From contig CALUZL010000046.1 in the NCBI GenBank assembly GCA_944325295.1, positions 1 to 7,696 on the forward strand: a DNA stretch of 7,696 bases, in the 5' to 3' direction. The stretch comes from an uncultured Erysipelotrichaceae bacterium. Lineage in GTDB: Bacteria; Bacillota_I; Bacilli_A; Erysipelotrichales; Erysipelotrichaceae. This document shows, in pieces, positions 1 to 5,948 of this stretch. Position 1 is the first letter of the stretch, and every line of letters starts with the position of its first letter. Position numbers and translations under genes: made by a program. The notes below the pieces were generated by a model that ran no database searches, was not told the DNA's origin, and was given only the letters and a program-made list of their open reading frames with translations.

Positions 1-7
1 GTAGTAG

Positions 8-24
8 TTTTTTTTTTTTTTTTT
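8..24. repeat. 17-nt poly-T homopolymer in an AT-rich gene-free edge
   Basis: Seventeen consecutive T residues are followed by AT-rich sequence that contains a direct repeat of GATTTTTT (32-47) and a weak A/T hairpin (25-40). No gene is visible between the window edge and the rpiB stop. On the plus strand the T run could be the U-tract of a terminator whose stem lies left of the window, which would serve a gene converging on rpiB. This is inference. No GC-rich terminator stem is visible for rpiB itself. Confidence 0.6.
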
Positions 25-68
25 CAAAAATGATTTTTTGATTTTTTAAAAGATTGGATAAAGGGAAT

Positions 69-515
69 TTAAACTTCTTCGTTTTCAATCGCTTTTATTA
101 TGTCAACACGTCTTTGATGTCTATCGCCTAAAAAAGAGGCTTCAATAAATTCGTCTAAGATCATCTTGGCAAGTTCATCACCGACAACTCTTGCACCAAT
201 GCAAAGGATGTTAGCGTCATTGTGCTGACGTGAAAGTTTAGCGCTGTAGGGGTCGCTGACACAGGCGGCTCTTATGCCTTTGACTTTGTTGGCACTGATC
301 GAAACGCCGATCCCGGTACCGCAGATCAGTACTCCCAGATCTGCTTTGTTTGCCATGACATACTCAGCGACTTTTTTGGCTATGAGCGGGTAGTCGATCT
401 TTTCACCTTCTCTAACGCCAAGATCGATAACTTCAACATCTTTCGTGATGAGATGTTCTTTAAGGACCTCTTTTAACTTTGGTCCGGCATGATCATTTCC
501 AATTACGATTCGCAT
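69..515 (-). CDS. rpiB: Ribose-5-phosphate isomerase B (RpiB/LacAB family)
   Basis: Cytosolic sugar-phosphate isomerase that interconverts ribose 5-phosphate and ribulose 5-phosphate in the non-oxidative pentose phosphate pathway, so it can supply ribose for nucleotide synthesis. The 148-residue product has the normal family length and is one Rossmann-like domain. Visible family residues are the N-terminal GNDHAG (6-11), the catalytic Cys65 in CGTGIG (65-70) with Thr67 of the anion hole, His98 in RQHNDAN, and the phosphate-binding Arg132 and Arg136 in GDRHQRR. I chose the ATG at 515 because GGAG lies 6 nt upstream of it; an in-frame TTG at 530 and ATG at 527 would add only MMEKN, and the SD falls inside that extension. 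It is transcribed divergently from scpA. LacA/LacB galactose-6-phosphate isomerase subunits belong to the same superfamily, but no lac or tagatose genes are nearby and the sequence reads as RpiB. Confidence 0.93.
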   Translation of the reverse strand: MRIVIGNDHAGPKLKEVLKEHLITKDVEVIDLGVREGEKIDYPLIAKKVAEYVMANKADLGVLICGTGIGVSISANKVKGIRAACVSDPYSAKLSRQHNDANILCIGARVVGDELAKMILDEFIEASFLGDRHQRRVDIIKAIENEEV

Positions 516-521
516 ATTCTT

Positions 522-525
522 CTCC
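522..525 (-). promoter_or_regulatory. Shine-Dalgarno site that fixes the rpiB start
   Basis: GGAG on the minus strand ends 6 nt before the ATG at 515. This favours that start over the TTG and ATG codons at 530 and 527, for which no SD is visible at a proper distance. Confidence 0.75.
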
Positions 526-551
526 ATCAATTTAATAAAGATTCCTTCTCT

Positions 552-560
552 ATTCTAACA
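552..560 (-). promoter_or_regulatory. Predicted rpiB promoter, extended -10
   Basis: Minus-strand TGTTAGAAT contains a TGn extension and a -10 hexamer TAGAAT (5 of 6 matches to TATAAT). The predicted transcription start is near 545, which gives a leader of about 30 nt that includes the rpiB SD. No good -35 is seen 16-18 bp upstream, as is common for extended -10 promoters. It lies back-to-back with the scpA promoter. Confidence 0.5.
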
Positions 561-564
561 AGAA

Positions 565-573
565 TGCTATAAT
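565..573 (+). promoter_or_regulatory. Predicted scpA operon promoter, perfect extended -10
   Basis: TGCTATAAT is a TGn extension plus a consensus TATAAT at 568-573. With the last T at -7, +1 falls on A580, the first base of the scpA ATG. The region 16-18 bp upstream (545-551, CTTCTCT) is a poor -35. If correct, the mRNA is leaderless. Confidence 0.65.
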
Positions 574-579
574 AAGACC

Positions 580-1305
580 ATGGCCTTTGAAGCAAATATC
601 GAACAGTTTTCCGGTCCTTTGGATCTGATGCTGCACTTAATTCGCGAAAATAAACTCGACATCTTTGATCTCGATGTCGTCGTGCTTTGCGATCAGTACC
701 TTGAGTATCTTGAAAAGATGCAGGATCTTAAGCTGGAGATCGAAAGTGAATACCTTGTCGAGTTGGCGACACTCATTGAATATAAATCAAAAAAGCTGTT
801 GCCTAAAAACAGTGCTGAACTGGAAGACGACTACAAGGAAGATCCCAAGGATGCCTTGGTTAAAAGACTTATTGAGCATCAAAAGTATAAAGAGGTGTCT
901 TTGAAGTTTCAAGAGGCTTACAGCGAGCGCCTTGAGCAAATGGCAAAGCCGCTTAGTGATGTCGATAATTTTCGTGACGATACAGACGATGTCTTATACG
1001 ATGGTAACAGCTACGAATTATTAAAAGCCATGAACCGCATCTTGCGAAGATTGAAACTTTCAAGACCGGTCGAGACCAAGCTGGCAAAAAAAGAGATATC
1101 GGTCGATGATCGGATCTTAGTGATCAAGGCTCGTCTTAAAGATATGAATGAGAGTTTTGATTTTGACGTATTGATAGATGACTGTCATGATTTACAAGGG
1201 GTAGTCGTAACTTTTTTGGCAGTGCTCGATCTTATAAAAGATTCACTGTTGAACTTCAAGATCGGCGAAGATGATCATATTTATTTAAAAAGGAGCGTGA
1301 ATTGA
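580..1305 (+). CDS. scpA: Segregation and condensation protein A (kleisin of SMC-ScpAB)
   Basis: Kleisin subunit of the bacterial condensin SMC-ScpAB, which bridges the two SMC heads and helps compact and resolve newly replicated origins on the nucleoid. The 241-residue product has the usual length. The N-terminal SMC-neck-binding domain opens with FSGPLDLMLHLIRENKLDI (about residues 10-28), close to the family consensus F-x-GPLDLLLHLI. An acidic middle linker (about 80-165), where ScpB would bind, leads to a C-terminal winged helix with VVVTFLAVLDLIK (about 208-220). There is no usable start upstream: in-frame TAA is at 556-558 and no ATG/GTG/TTG follows before 580. The N-terminal motif requires this start. 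No Shine-Dalgarno sequence is visible, and the -10 box ends 6 nt before the ATG. It is the first gene of a four-gene overlapping operon, and its TGA shares one base with the scpB ATG. Confidence 0.95.
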   Translation: MAFEANIEQFSGPLDLMLHLIRENKLDIFDLDVVVLCDQYLEYLEKMQDLKLEIESEYLVELATLIEYKSKKLLPKNSAELEDDYKEDPKDALVKRLIEHQKYKEVSLKFQEAYSERLEQMAKPLSDVDNFRDDTDDVLYDGNSYELLKAMNRILRRLKLSRPVETKLAKKEISVDDRILVIKARLKDMNESFDFDVLIDDCHDLQGVVVTFLAVLDLIKDSLLNFKIGEDDHIYLKRSVN

Positions 1306-1925
1306 TGGAGGCGGTCGCAAACAAAGAATTAGAAACAGATATCGAAAAAAAAGATGAAGACAATCAGGATCAAACGCCATCACTTGGCAAAGAAGCGACG
1401 ATCGAAGGCCTTTTGTATGTCGCCGGTGAAGATGGGATAAAGGCGGCCAGAATCGCTGAAACGCTTGACATAACTCTTGAGGACACCTGTGTCTATCTTG
1501 AAAATATCAAAAAACGCTACAGAGATGACAGCTTCGGCATCGAACTTGTCGATTATGGTGGGACTTATAAATTCCTGACAAAAAGAGAGATTGCACCCTA
1601 TGTTCAAAAATTGCTCGACCTGACGCGATCATCAAACCTCTCACAAAGCGCTCTTGAGACATTGGCGATCATCGCATATAAACAACCGATCACCCGTGTC
1701 GAGATCGAAGATCTGCGCGGTGTCGGTTGTGACATGATGCTTCGTAAGCTTTTAGCCAGAGGTCTGATCCAAGAAAGCGGCAGATCGCAAGCGCCGGGAA
1801 GGCCGATCTTGTATGAGGTCACAGATGAATTCATGGACAGTTTTAAATTGGAATCCTTAAGTGATCTTCCGATTTTGCCCGATTACAGTACTGATGAAGA
1901 AAGTGAGAGTTTATTTAGCGAATGA
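1305..1925 (+). CDS. scpB: Segregation and condensation protein B
   Basis: Winged-helix partner that dimerises and binds the central linker of ScpA in the SMC-ScpAB condensin. The 206-residue protein shows two winged-helix domains: the first starts at ATIEGLLYVAGEDGI (about 31-45). The second contains the family hallmark LSQSALETLAIIAYKQPITR (about 107-126), followed by EIEDLRGVG, the GRSQAPGRPILYEVT wing (about 162-176), and a C-terminal SLSDLPILP. The start is the ATG at 1305, which overlaps the scpA TGA by one base; AGGAG at 1291-1295 is 9 nt upstream. A TTG at 1302 would add one residue. Residues 1-28 form a charged extension rich in E, D, K and Q that precedes the usual B. subtilis-like start of the fold by roughly 20 residues; no internal in-frame start could remove it. 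The 3' end overlaps purB by 4 nt. Confidence 0.95.
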   Translation: MEAVANKELETDIEKKDEDNQDQTPSLGKEATIEGLLYVAGEDGIKAARIAETLDITLEDTCVYLENIKKRYRDDSFGIELVDYGGTYKFLTKREIAPYVQKLLDLTRSSNLSQSALETLAIIAYKQPITRVEIEDLRGVGCDMMLRKLLARGLIQESGRSQAPGRPILYEVTDEFMDSFKLESLSDLPILPDYSTDEESESLFSE

Positions 1926-3214
1926 TCGACAGGTATACAAGTGAAACATTTAAAAAGATCTGGTCTGATGAGAATCGGTTTCAAAAGTATCTCGAAGTTG
2001 AGATCGCCAGTTTAAAAGCGTTGGCTGAAGATGGTGTAGTGCCAAAAGAAGATGTTGAAAAGATCGCAAAAAAGGCGACTTTTGACCTCGACCGGATAAA
2101 TGAACTCGAGGCCTTGACTAAACATGATGTGATCGCTTTTACCAGAGCAGTAGATGAGAATCTGGGGGAAGAAAAAAAGTGGCTTCACTATGGATTGACT
2201 TCGACCGATGTCGTGGATACGGCCTATGCCCTGCTTTACAAGGAGGCAAACACATACATTAGAGAAGATCTTTTGGCTTTTTTAAAGACGCTCAAAGAGA
2301 AGGCTTTAGCATATAAAGATACGCCCTGTATCGGCAGAACGCACGGGATCCATGCGGAGATAACCGCTTTTGGCCTCAAATTCGCCCTGTACTATGATGA
2401 ATTCAAGAGAAATGTTGAAAGGTTTGACCATGCGCGCAAAGTCATTGAAGTCGGCAAGCTCTCCGGAGCAGTCGGCACTTTTGCAAATATCGCAGCCAAA
2501 AATCAAGATCGCACTTGTGAGCTTTTGGGAATAGGTAGTGCGGCGATATCGACTCAGGTCTTGTCACGTGATCGCCATATCGAGTATTTCAATACCTTAG
2601 CTCTGATCGCTTCCTCTTTGGAGAAGATTGCCTTTGAGATTCGCAATCTGCAAAGAACGGAGGTATCCGAAGTAAATGAGTATTTCAGCCCCGATCAGAA
2701 GGGTTCAAGTGCTATGCCGCACAAGAAAAATCCGATCGGCAGCGAGAATATATGTGGGTTAGCAAGAGTAGTCAAGGCTTATGCCGGTGTCGCCCTTGAT
2801 AATAACGCCCTTTGGCACGAAAGAGATATTTCTCATTCCAGCACCGAAAGGATAATAGCTCCGGATGCGACTGCACTAATCGACTACATGCTAAAAAGGA
2901 TGCGAAACATCCTTGACAAACTAATCGTCCACCAAGAAAAGATGATCAAAAACATCTATCTGACTCAAGGTGTCATCTTTTCCGGACGTTTTGTGAGCAA
3001 ACTTGTTGATAAGGGGCTAAATCGTGAGAAAGCCTATGATCTGATCCAACCCTTAGCCCTTAAAGCTTATAGCGACGATGTTTCTTTTAAAGAACTATTA
3101 CTTCAAAGTGAAGTTGCAAAGATCCTTGATAGGGAAGAGATCGATGATTGTTTCGACCTGGGATATCATTTACGAAATGTCGATGAGATTTACAGGCGGG
3201 TCGGGATCTTATGA
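1922..3214 (+). CDS. purB: Adenylosuccinate lyase
   Basis: Homotetrameric cytosolic enzyme of the fumarase/aspartase superfamily. It cleaves adenylosuccinate to AMP plus fumarate, and SAICAR to AICAR plus fumarate, so it acts twice in purine synthesis. The 430 residues match the short B. subtilis type. Active-site residues fall at the same numbers known for that enzyme: His68 in TKHD, His89 in LHYGLTSTD, the general acid His141 in GRTHGIHAE, and the flexible signature loop GSSAMPHKKNP at 261-271 with catalytic Ser262/263 and Lys268, then Glu275. The start codon overlaps the scpB stop as ATGA (1922-1925), with only a weak, distant SD (GAGAG), so translation is probably coupled to scpB. The stop overlaps the next gene in the same way. 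The functional partner purA is convergent, across a shared terminator. Confidence 0.97.
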   Translation: MIDRYTSETFKKIWSDENRFQKYLEVEIASLKALAEDGVVPKEDVEKIAKKATFDLDRINELEALTKHDVIAFTRAVDENLGEEKKWLHYGLTSTDVVDTAYALLYKEANTYIREDLLAFLKTLKEKALAYKDTPCIGRTHGIHAEITAFGLKFALYYDEFKRNVERFDHARKVIEVGKLSGAVGTFANIAAKNQDRTCELLGIGSAAISTQVLSRDRHIEYFNTLALIASSLEKIAFEIRNLQRTEVSEVNEYFSPDQKGSSAMPHKKNPIGSENICGLARVVKAYAGVALDNNALWHERDISHSSTERIIAPDATALIDYMLKRMRNILDKLIVHQEKMIKNIYLTQGVIFSGRFVSKLVDKGLNREKAYDLIQPLALKAYSDDVSFKELLLQSEVAKILDREEIDDCFDLGYHLRNVDEIYRRVGIL

Positions 3215-3708
3215 GTCAGAAAATCAAAAAGACCTTAGCCGTAAGTCTTTTCTGCTTGTTTGTTGTCGGATACTTGTTTTATGTGTTTTATCCGCGCAAA
3301 ATCTTAAGCAGCACTGATATTGACAGCTTCAGCATCGACGTCTTTGATCCCTTTAGTGAAAAAGATGTCGATATGTACATCGTCACAGATGACAAAAATA
3401 CGATCGAAGCTATAGAGGGCGCAAAAGTAATCAAAGACAGCGAGACCTTTATCAGTCTGAAAGAACTTTTAAGCGATGCTCGCCTCGGTCAGGATCCTTC
3501 CACTGTCATCTCTAACAGCTTTATCTTGAGTCATTTGCTTAAAAGTGATGCCATGGCACATAATACGACGATCATGAACATCGCTTTTGCCAAGGAGGGA
3601 AGCTATGATGGCGTGAGTCTTTTTAACGGTGGTTATTGTCAAAAAGACAACAAGCTCTACACTATCGATGCCGAACTGTTTGAAGATATCTTAGAATTGC
3701 TTCAATAA
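3211..3708 (+). CDS. Unrecognised membrane-anchored extracytoplasmic protein
   Basis: I do not recognise this 165-residue protein. Residues 1-7 carry three lysines, followed by one hydrophobic segment (about 8-27, from TLAVSLF to YVFY), so an N-in signal anchor with the rest outside is the likely topology. There is no lipobox: Cys15 sits inside the hydrophobic stretch as SLFC without the expected small residues. The remaining approximately 138 residues are acidic and look like a small mixed alpha/beta domain with no known catalytic motif that I can see; one Cys (about 148, GGYC) is present outside. Translation is likely coupled to purB through the ATGA overlap at 3211-3214; only weak G-rich SD-like sequence precedes it. 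It is the last gene of the scpA operon and is directly followed by the terminator. Base composition and codon use resemble its neighbours, so there is no sign of recent transfer. Confidence 0.85.
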   Translation: MSQKIKKTLAVSLFCLFVVGYLFYVFYPRKILSSTDIDSFSIDVFDPFSEKDVDMYIVTDDKNTIEAIEGAKVIKDSETFISLKELLSDARLGQDPSTVISNSFILSHLLKSDAMAHNTTIMNIAFAKEGSYDGVSLFNGGYCQKDNKLYTIDAELFEDILELLQ

Positions 3709-3750
3709 AAAAACTGCAGTGTGACCTATTAGGAGACCACTGCAGTTTTT
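3709..3750. terminator. Bidirectional intrinsic terminator between convergent operons
   Basis: A perfect 13-bp inverted repeat has its left arm AAAAACTGCAGTG at 3709-3721 and right arm CACTGCAGTTTTT at 3738-3750. The 16-nt loop holds a small inner CCT/AGG pairing (3725-3733). Read rightward it ends in TTTTT and terminates the scpA operon. Read leftward it ends in seven U (A run at 3707-3713) and terminates purA, so the leftward terminator looks stronger. It starts immediately after the stop of the 3211-3708 gene and ends one base before the purA stop. Confidence 0.93.
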
Positions 3751-3751
3751 G

Positions 3752-5041
3752 TCAGCCGATTATATCGTGAAGATAGATGTTGTTTTCGCGATCGGGGCCG
3801 ACCGAGACCATCGAGATCTTGACTTTAGTGTAATCTTCGATGAATTTGATGTATTCTTGGCACTCTTTAGGAAGTTCTTCAAAGGTGGTAATAGAGGAGA
3901 TATCCTTTTGCCAACCTTTGAATACTTTGTATACCGGTCTTAGATGTTTGTAGGCGGCGATGGTCGAGGGCAGGTTGTAGTGTTTCTTTCCTTCTTCATC
4001 TTCGTAGGCAATACATACCGGGATCTCTTTGAGATCCGAGAGGACATCGATCTTGGTCAGGACCAGATCGGTAAGACCATTCATCTGGACAGCTTGCTTG
4101 CAAACGACTAGATCTAACCAACCACAGCGTCTTTTTCTTCCGGTCGTAGCTCCATACTCAGCTCCGACCTCGGTGATCTTATCACCGATCTCATCAAAGA
4201 GCTCCGTGATAAAAGGTCCCTCACCGACCCTTGTCGAGTAGGCTTTTACAACGCCGATGATATGGCCGATATATCTTGGCGCTACAGCTGCTCCGGAAAT
4301 GACGCGGCCGATTCCGGGATTGCTGGAAGTGACGTAGGGGTAGCTGCCATAGTCGATATCGAGCATGTTGGCTTGCGCACCTTCAAAGAGGACATCATCA
4401 TCTTGAGCCAGCGCGATATTTAGGACTTCCGAAGAATTGATGATGAGCGGCAAGAGCGCTTCTCTTACCGGTTTGAACTTTTCGAGCAGTTCGTCGATAT
4501 CGAAAGGTTCTTCATTATATATTTTGACCAAAGTCTCGTTTTTGATCTTTAAGGCATTTGTTAAGCGTTCTTTAAAATAGTCAAAGTCGACAAGATCACC
4601 GATGCGAAGGCCGATCCTGGTGTACTTATCGGCATAACAAGGACCGATACCACGCTTGGTCGTACCGATCTTAGCGCAGCCAAGCTTGGCTTCTTGCAAA
4701 GCGTCGATCTTTATGTGATAGGGCATGATCAGGTGTGCTCGATCAGATATCCGCAAATGATCGACATTGACGCCGTTCTCTTTTAAGATGCGGATCTCTT
4801 CAAGTAAGACAAAAGGATCGATGACGACACCGCTGGCGATCACGCACAGCGCTTTATCTGACAAGATGCCCGATGGTAAAAGATGAAGAACGATCTTTTT
4901 ATTGTCGACGACGATCGTGTGACCGGCGTTGTTTCCACCCTGATATCTGACGACATAATCCATTTTTTTGGCCAGATAATCGACGACTTTTCCCTTGCCT
5001 TCATCGCCCCACTGGCAACCCATTACAACATAACCTGCCAT
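3752..5041 (-). CDS. purA: Adenylosuccinate synthetase
   Basis: Cytosolic homodimer that joins IMP and aspartate with GTP hydrolysis to give adenylosuccinate, the committed step to AMP. The 429 residues are full length. Motifs in order: the P-loop-like GCQWGDEGKGKVVDYL (8-23) with the catalytic base Asp13; GNNAGHT (36-42) with catalytic His41; the IMP-binding loop GTTKRGIGP (126-134); Arg142 in the KYTR stretch that reaches across the dimer; TTGRKRRCGWLDLV, the aspartate-loop region; TKID, which reads the guanine of GTP; and a C-terminal GPDRENNIYL. The ATG at 5041 is preceded by GGAGG at 5053-5049, 7 nt away. It is divergent from mrp and convergent with the operon that contains purB, which supplies the next enzyme of the same pathway. 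Confidence 0.97.
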   Translation of the reverse strand: MAGYVVMGCQWGDEGKGKVVDYLAKKMDYVVRYQGGNNAGHTIVVDNKKIVLHLLPSGILSDKALCVIASGVVIDPFVLLEEIRILKENGVNVDHLRISDRAHLIMPYHIKIDALQEAKLGCAKIGTTKRGIGPCYADKYTRIGLRIGDLVDFDYFKERLTNALKIKNETLVKIYNEEPFDIDELLEKFKPVREALLPLIINSSEVLNIALAQDDDVLFEGAQANMLDIDYGSYPYVTSSNPGIGRVISGAAVAPRYIGHIIGVVKAYSTRVGEGPFITELFDEIGDKITEVGAEYGATTGRKRRCGWLDLVVCKQAVQMNGLTDLVLTKIDVLSDLKEIPVCIAYEDEEGKKHYNLPSTIAAYKHLRPVYKVFKGWQKDISSITTFEELPKECQEYIKFIEDYTKVKISMVSVGPDRENNIYLHDIIG

Positions 5042-5048
5042 AATTCTA

Positions 5049-5088
5049 CCTCCGTCTAATTATATAATGAGTACAGGGGCTTTGGAAA
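5049..5088 (-). promoter_or_regulatory. Predicted purA promoter and ribosome binding site
   Basis: Minus-strand TATAAT lies at 5064-5059, with a partial -35 TTTCCA at 5088-5083 (18-bp spacer, 4 of 6 matches). The SD GGAGG is at 5053-5049. That -10 would place +1 near 5052, inside the SD, so the true -10 may be a few bases upstream in the same AT run (for example CATTAT, 5069-5064). I see no purine-operator or riboswitch-like structure. Confidence 0.45.
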
Positions 5089-5111
5089 GTTTAAAGTTGT
5101 GGTATTATATT
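5082..5111 (+). promoter_or_regulatory. Predicted mrp operon promoter
   Basis: There are two overlapping readings. One is TTGGAA (5082-5087), an 18-bp spacer, and TATATT (5106-5111). The other is an extended -10, TGG plus TATTAT (5100-5108), which needs no -35. Either gives a leader of about 15-18 nt that starts at or just before the SD. The TTGGAA hexamer overlaps the -35 of the divergent purA promoter. Confidence 0.45.
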
Positions 5112-5116
5112 AAAGT

Positions 5117-5123
5117 AAAGGAG
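5117..5123 (+). promoter_or_regulatory. Shine-Dalgarno site that fixes the mrp start
   Basis: AAAGGAG lies 9 nt before the ATG at 5133. An in-frame ATG at 5067 would add 22 residues, but it has no SD and lies within the purA/mrp promoter region, so it is rejected as the start. Confidence 0.85.
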
Positions 5124-5132
5124 AAACAACTT

Positions 5133-5936
5133 ATGGCAGAGTGTAATCATAAATGCAGTGAATGCAGTCAAAACTGCGATGAAAGGGTCGAAAAAGGACC
5201 GCTTCCATCCACTAAGATAAAAAAGATAATCGGTGTCCTCTCGGGAAAGGGCGGTGTTGGAAAATCGATGATATCTTCGCTTTTGGCTGTAAGTCTTGCC
5301 AAAGAGAATTATACCGTCGGGATCATGGATGCCGATATCACCGGACCGAGCATCCCTAAGATATTCGGGCTTAAAGGTGACACGGTCGGTGATGGCATCG
5401 GTATTTATCCGCACCTCAGCGAGAAGTATCAGATCAAGATCGCCAGCGTCAACACCATGCTTGAAAGCGAGGAGACACCCGTCTTATGGAAGGGTCCGCT
5501 TTTAAGTGGGATGGTCAAACAGTTTTATACCGACGTCTATTGGGAAGATCTTGACTATTTGATCATCGACATGCCACCGGGAACGGCAGATATCGCTTTG
5601 ACGGTATTGCAAGATCTTCCGATCGATGGACTGGTGATGGTGACCGGTGCTTCAAAGCTCATCGGTATGGTCGTTGCCAAAGCGATAAACATGGCCAAGA
5701 TGACAAATACCAAAGTTTTGGGTGTGGTTGAGAACATGGCTTATGTGAAATGTCCGCATTGTGCTGAAATCATAAATATCTACCCGGAAGACAATACTGA
5801 AGCGATAGCTTCAAAATACGGACTTAAAGTCTTGGCAAAGCTGCCGCTTGATCCGTCTTTGGCCAAGTTATCCGACAGCGGTCATATCGAAGACTACAGT
5901 GGCGATGATCTCAAAGATCTCATCGCTAAACTTTAA
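5133..5936 (+). CDS. mrp: Mrp/NBP35-family iron-sulfur cluster carrier ATPase
   Basis: Cytosolic P-loop (SIMIBI/MinD-like) ATPase of the ApbC/Nbp35 type that binds and transfers Fe-S clusters to apo-proteins. The 267 residues lack the DUF59 domain found in many Mrp proteins. Instead, the N-terminus has four cysteines, C4-x3-C8-x2-C11-x3-C15, suggesting an extra metal or cluster site. Next are the deviant Walker A SGKGGVGKS (37-45), the switch-I-like DADITGPS (66-73), WKGPLLSGMVKQF (119-131), and Walker B DYLIIDMPPGTAD (141-153). The CPHC motif (207-210) after VVENMAY holds the bridging cluster at the dimer interface. Odd point: where most family members read T-[TS]-P-Q after the fourth strand, this protein has VTGASKL (170-176). 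The gene is divergent from purA and heads an apparent operon with the response regulator 12 nt downstream. Confidence 0.92.
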   Translation: MAECNHKCSECSQNCDERVEKGPLPSTKIKKIIGVLSGKGGVGKSMISSLLAVSLAKENYTVGIMDADITGPSIPKIFGLKGDTVGDGIGIYPHLSEKYQIKIASVNTMLESEETPVLWKGPLLSGMVKQFYTDVYWEDLDYLIIDMPPGTADIALTVLQDLPIDGLVMVTGASKLIGMVVAKAINMAKMTNTKVLGVVENMAYVKCPHCAEIINIYPEDNTEAIASKYGLKVLAKLPLDPSLAKLSDSGHIEDYSGDDLKDLIAKL

Positions 5937-5942
5937 AGGGTG
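5935..5942 (+). promoter_or_regulatory. Shine-Dalgarno site of the response regulator
   Basis: AAAGGGTG overlaps the mrp stop codon, and its AAAGGG core ends 8 nt before the ATG at 5949. It supports that start over an in-frame GTG at 5940, which would lie inside the SD itself. Confidence 0.7.
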
Positions 5943-5948
5943 AACATT

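Noticed and set aside
665..904. 79-codon plus-strand frame within scpA
   Set aside because: It is a +1 shadow of a clearly conserved gene; the product is Ser/Cys-rich nonsense.
1604..1834. Minus-strand open frames opposite scpB (also 1380-1607)
   Set aside because: They mirror the conserved scpB sequence, have no SD, and their products look random.
3211..3270. Lipoprotein signal for the unknown protein, because of Cys15
   Set aside because: The residues before the Cys do not form a lipobox (L-[AS]-[GA]-C), and the hydrophobic stretch continues well past the Cys.
3078..3317. Plus-strand 79-codon frame spanning the purB end and the next gene
   Set aside because: It overlaps two better-supported frames and has no SD or recognisable content.
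4029..4241. Plus-strand 70-codon frame opposite purA
   Set aside because: It is antisense to the conserved purA segment that encodes the GRKRRCGW region; a shadow.
5067..5132. 22-residue N-terminal extension of Mrp from the ATG at 5067
   Set aside because: It has no SD, lies within the promoter region of both divergent genes, and the ATG at 5133 has a strong SD and a family-like N-terminus.
5042..5132. Purine riboswitch or PurR operator before purA
   Set aside because: The region is only 91 nt long, AT-rich and taken up by promoter and SD elements; I found no three-helix purine aptamer and no PurBox-like repeat.
5091..5414. 107-codon open frame on the minus strand opposite mrp
   Set aside because: It lies antisense to the conserved Walker A region of mrp and crosses the mrp promoter; the translation resembles no family and has no SD. 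It is a frame shadow.
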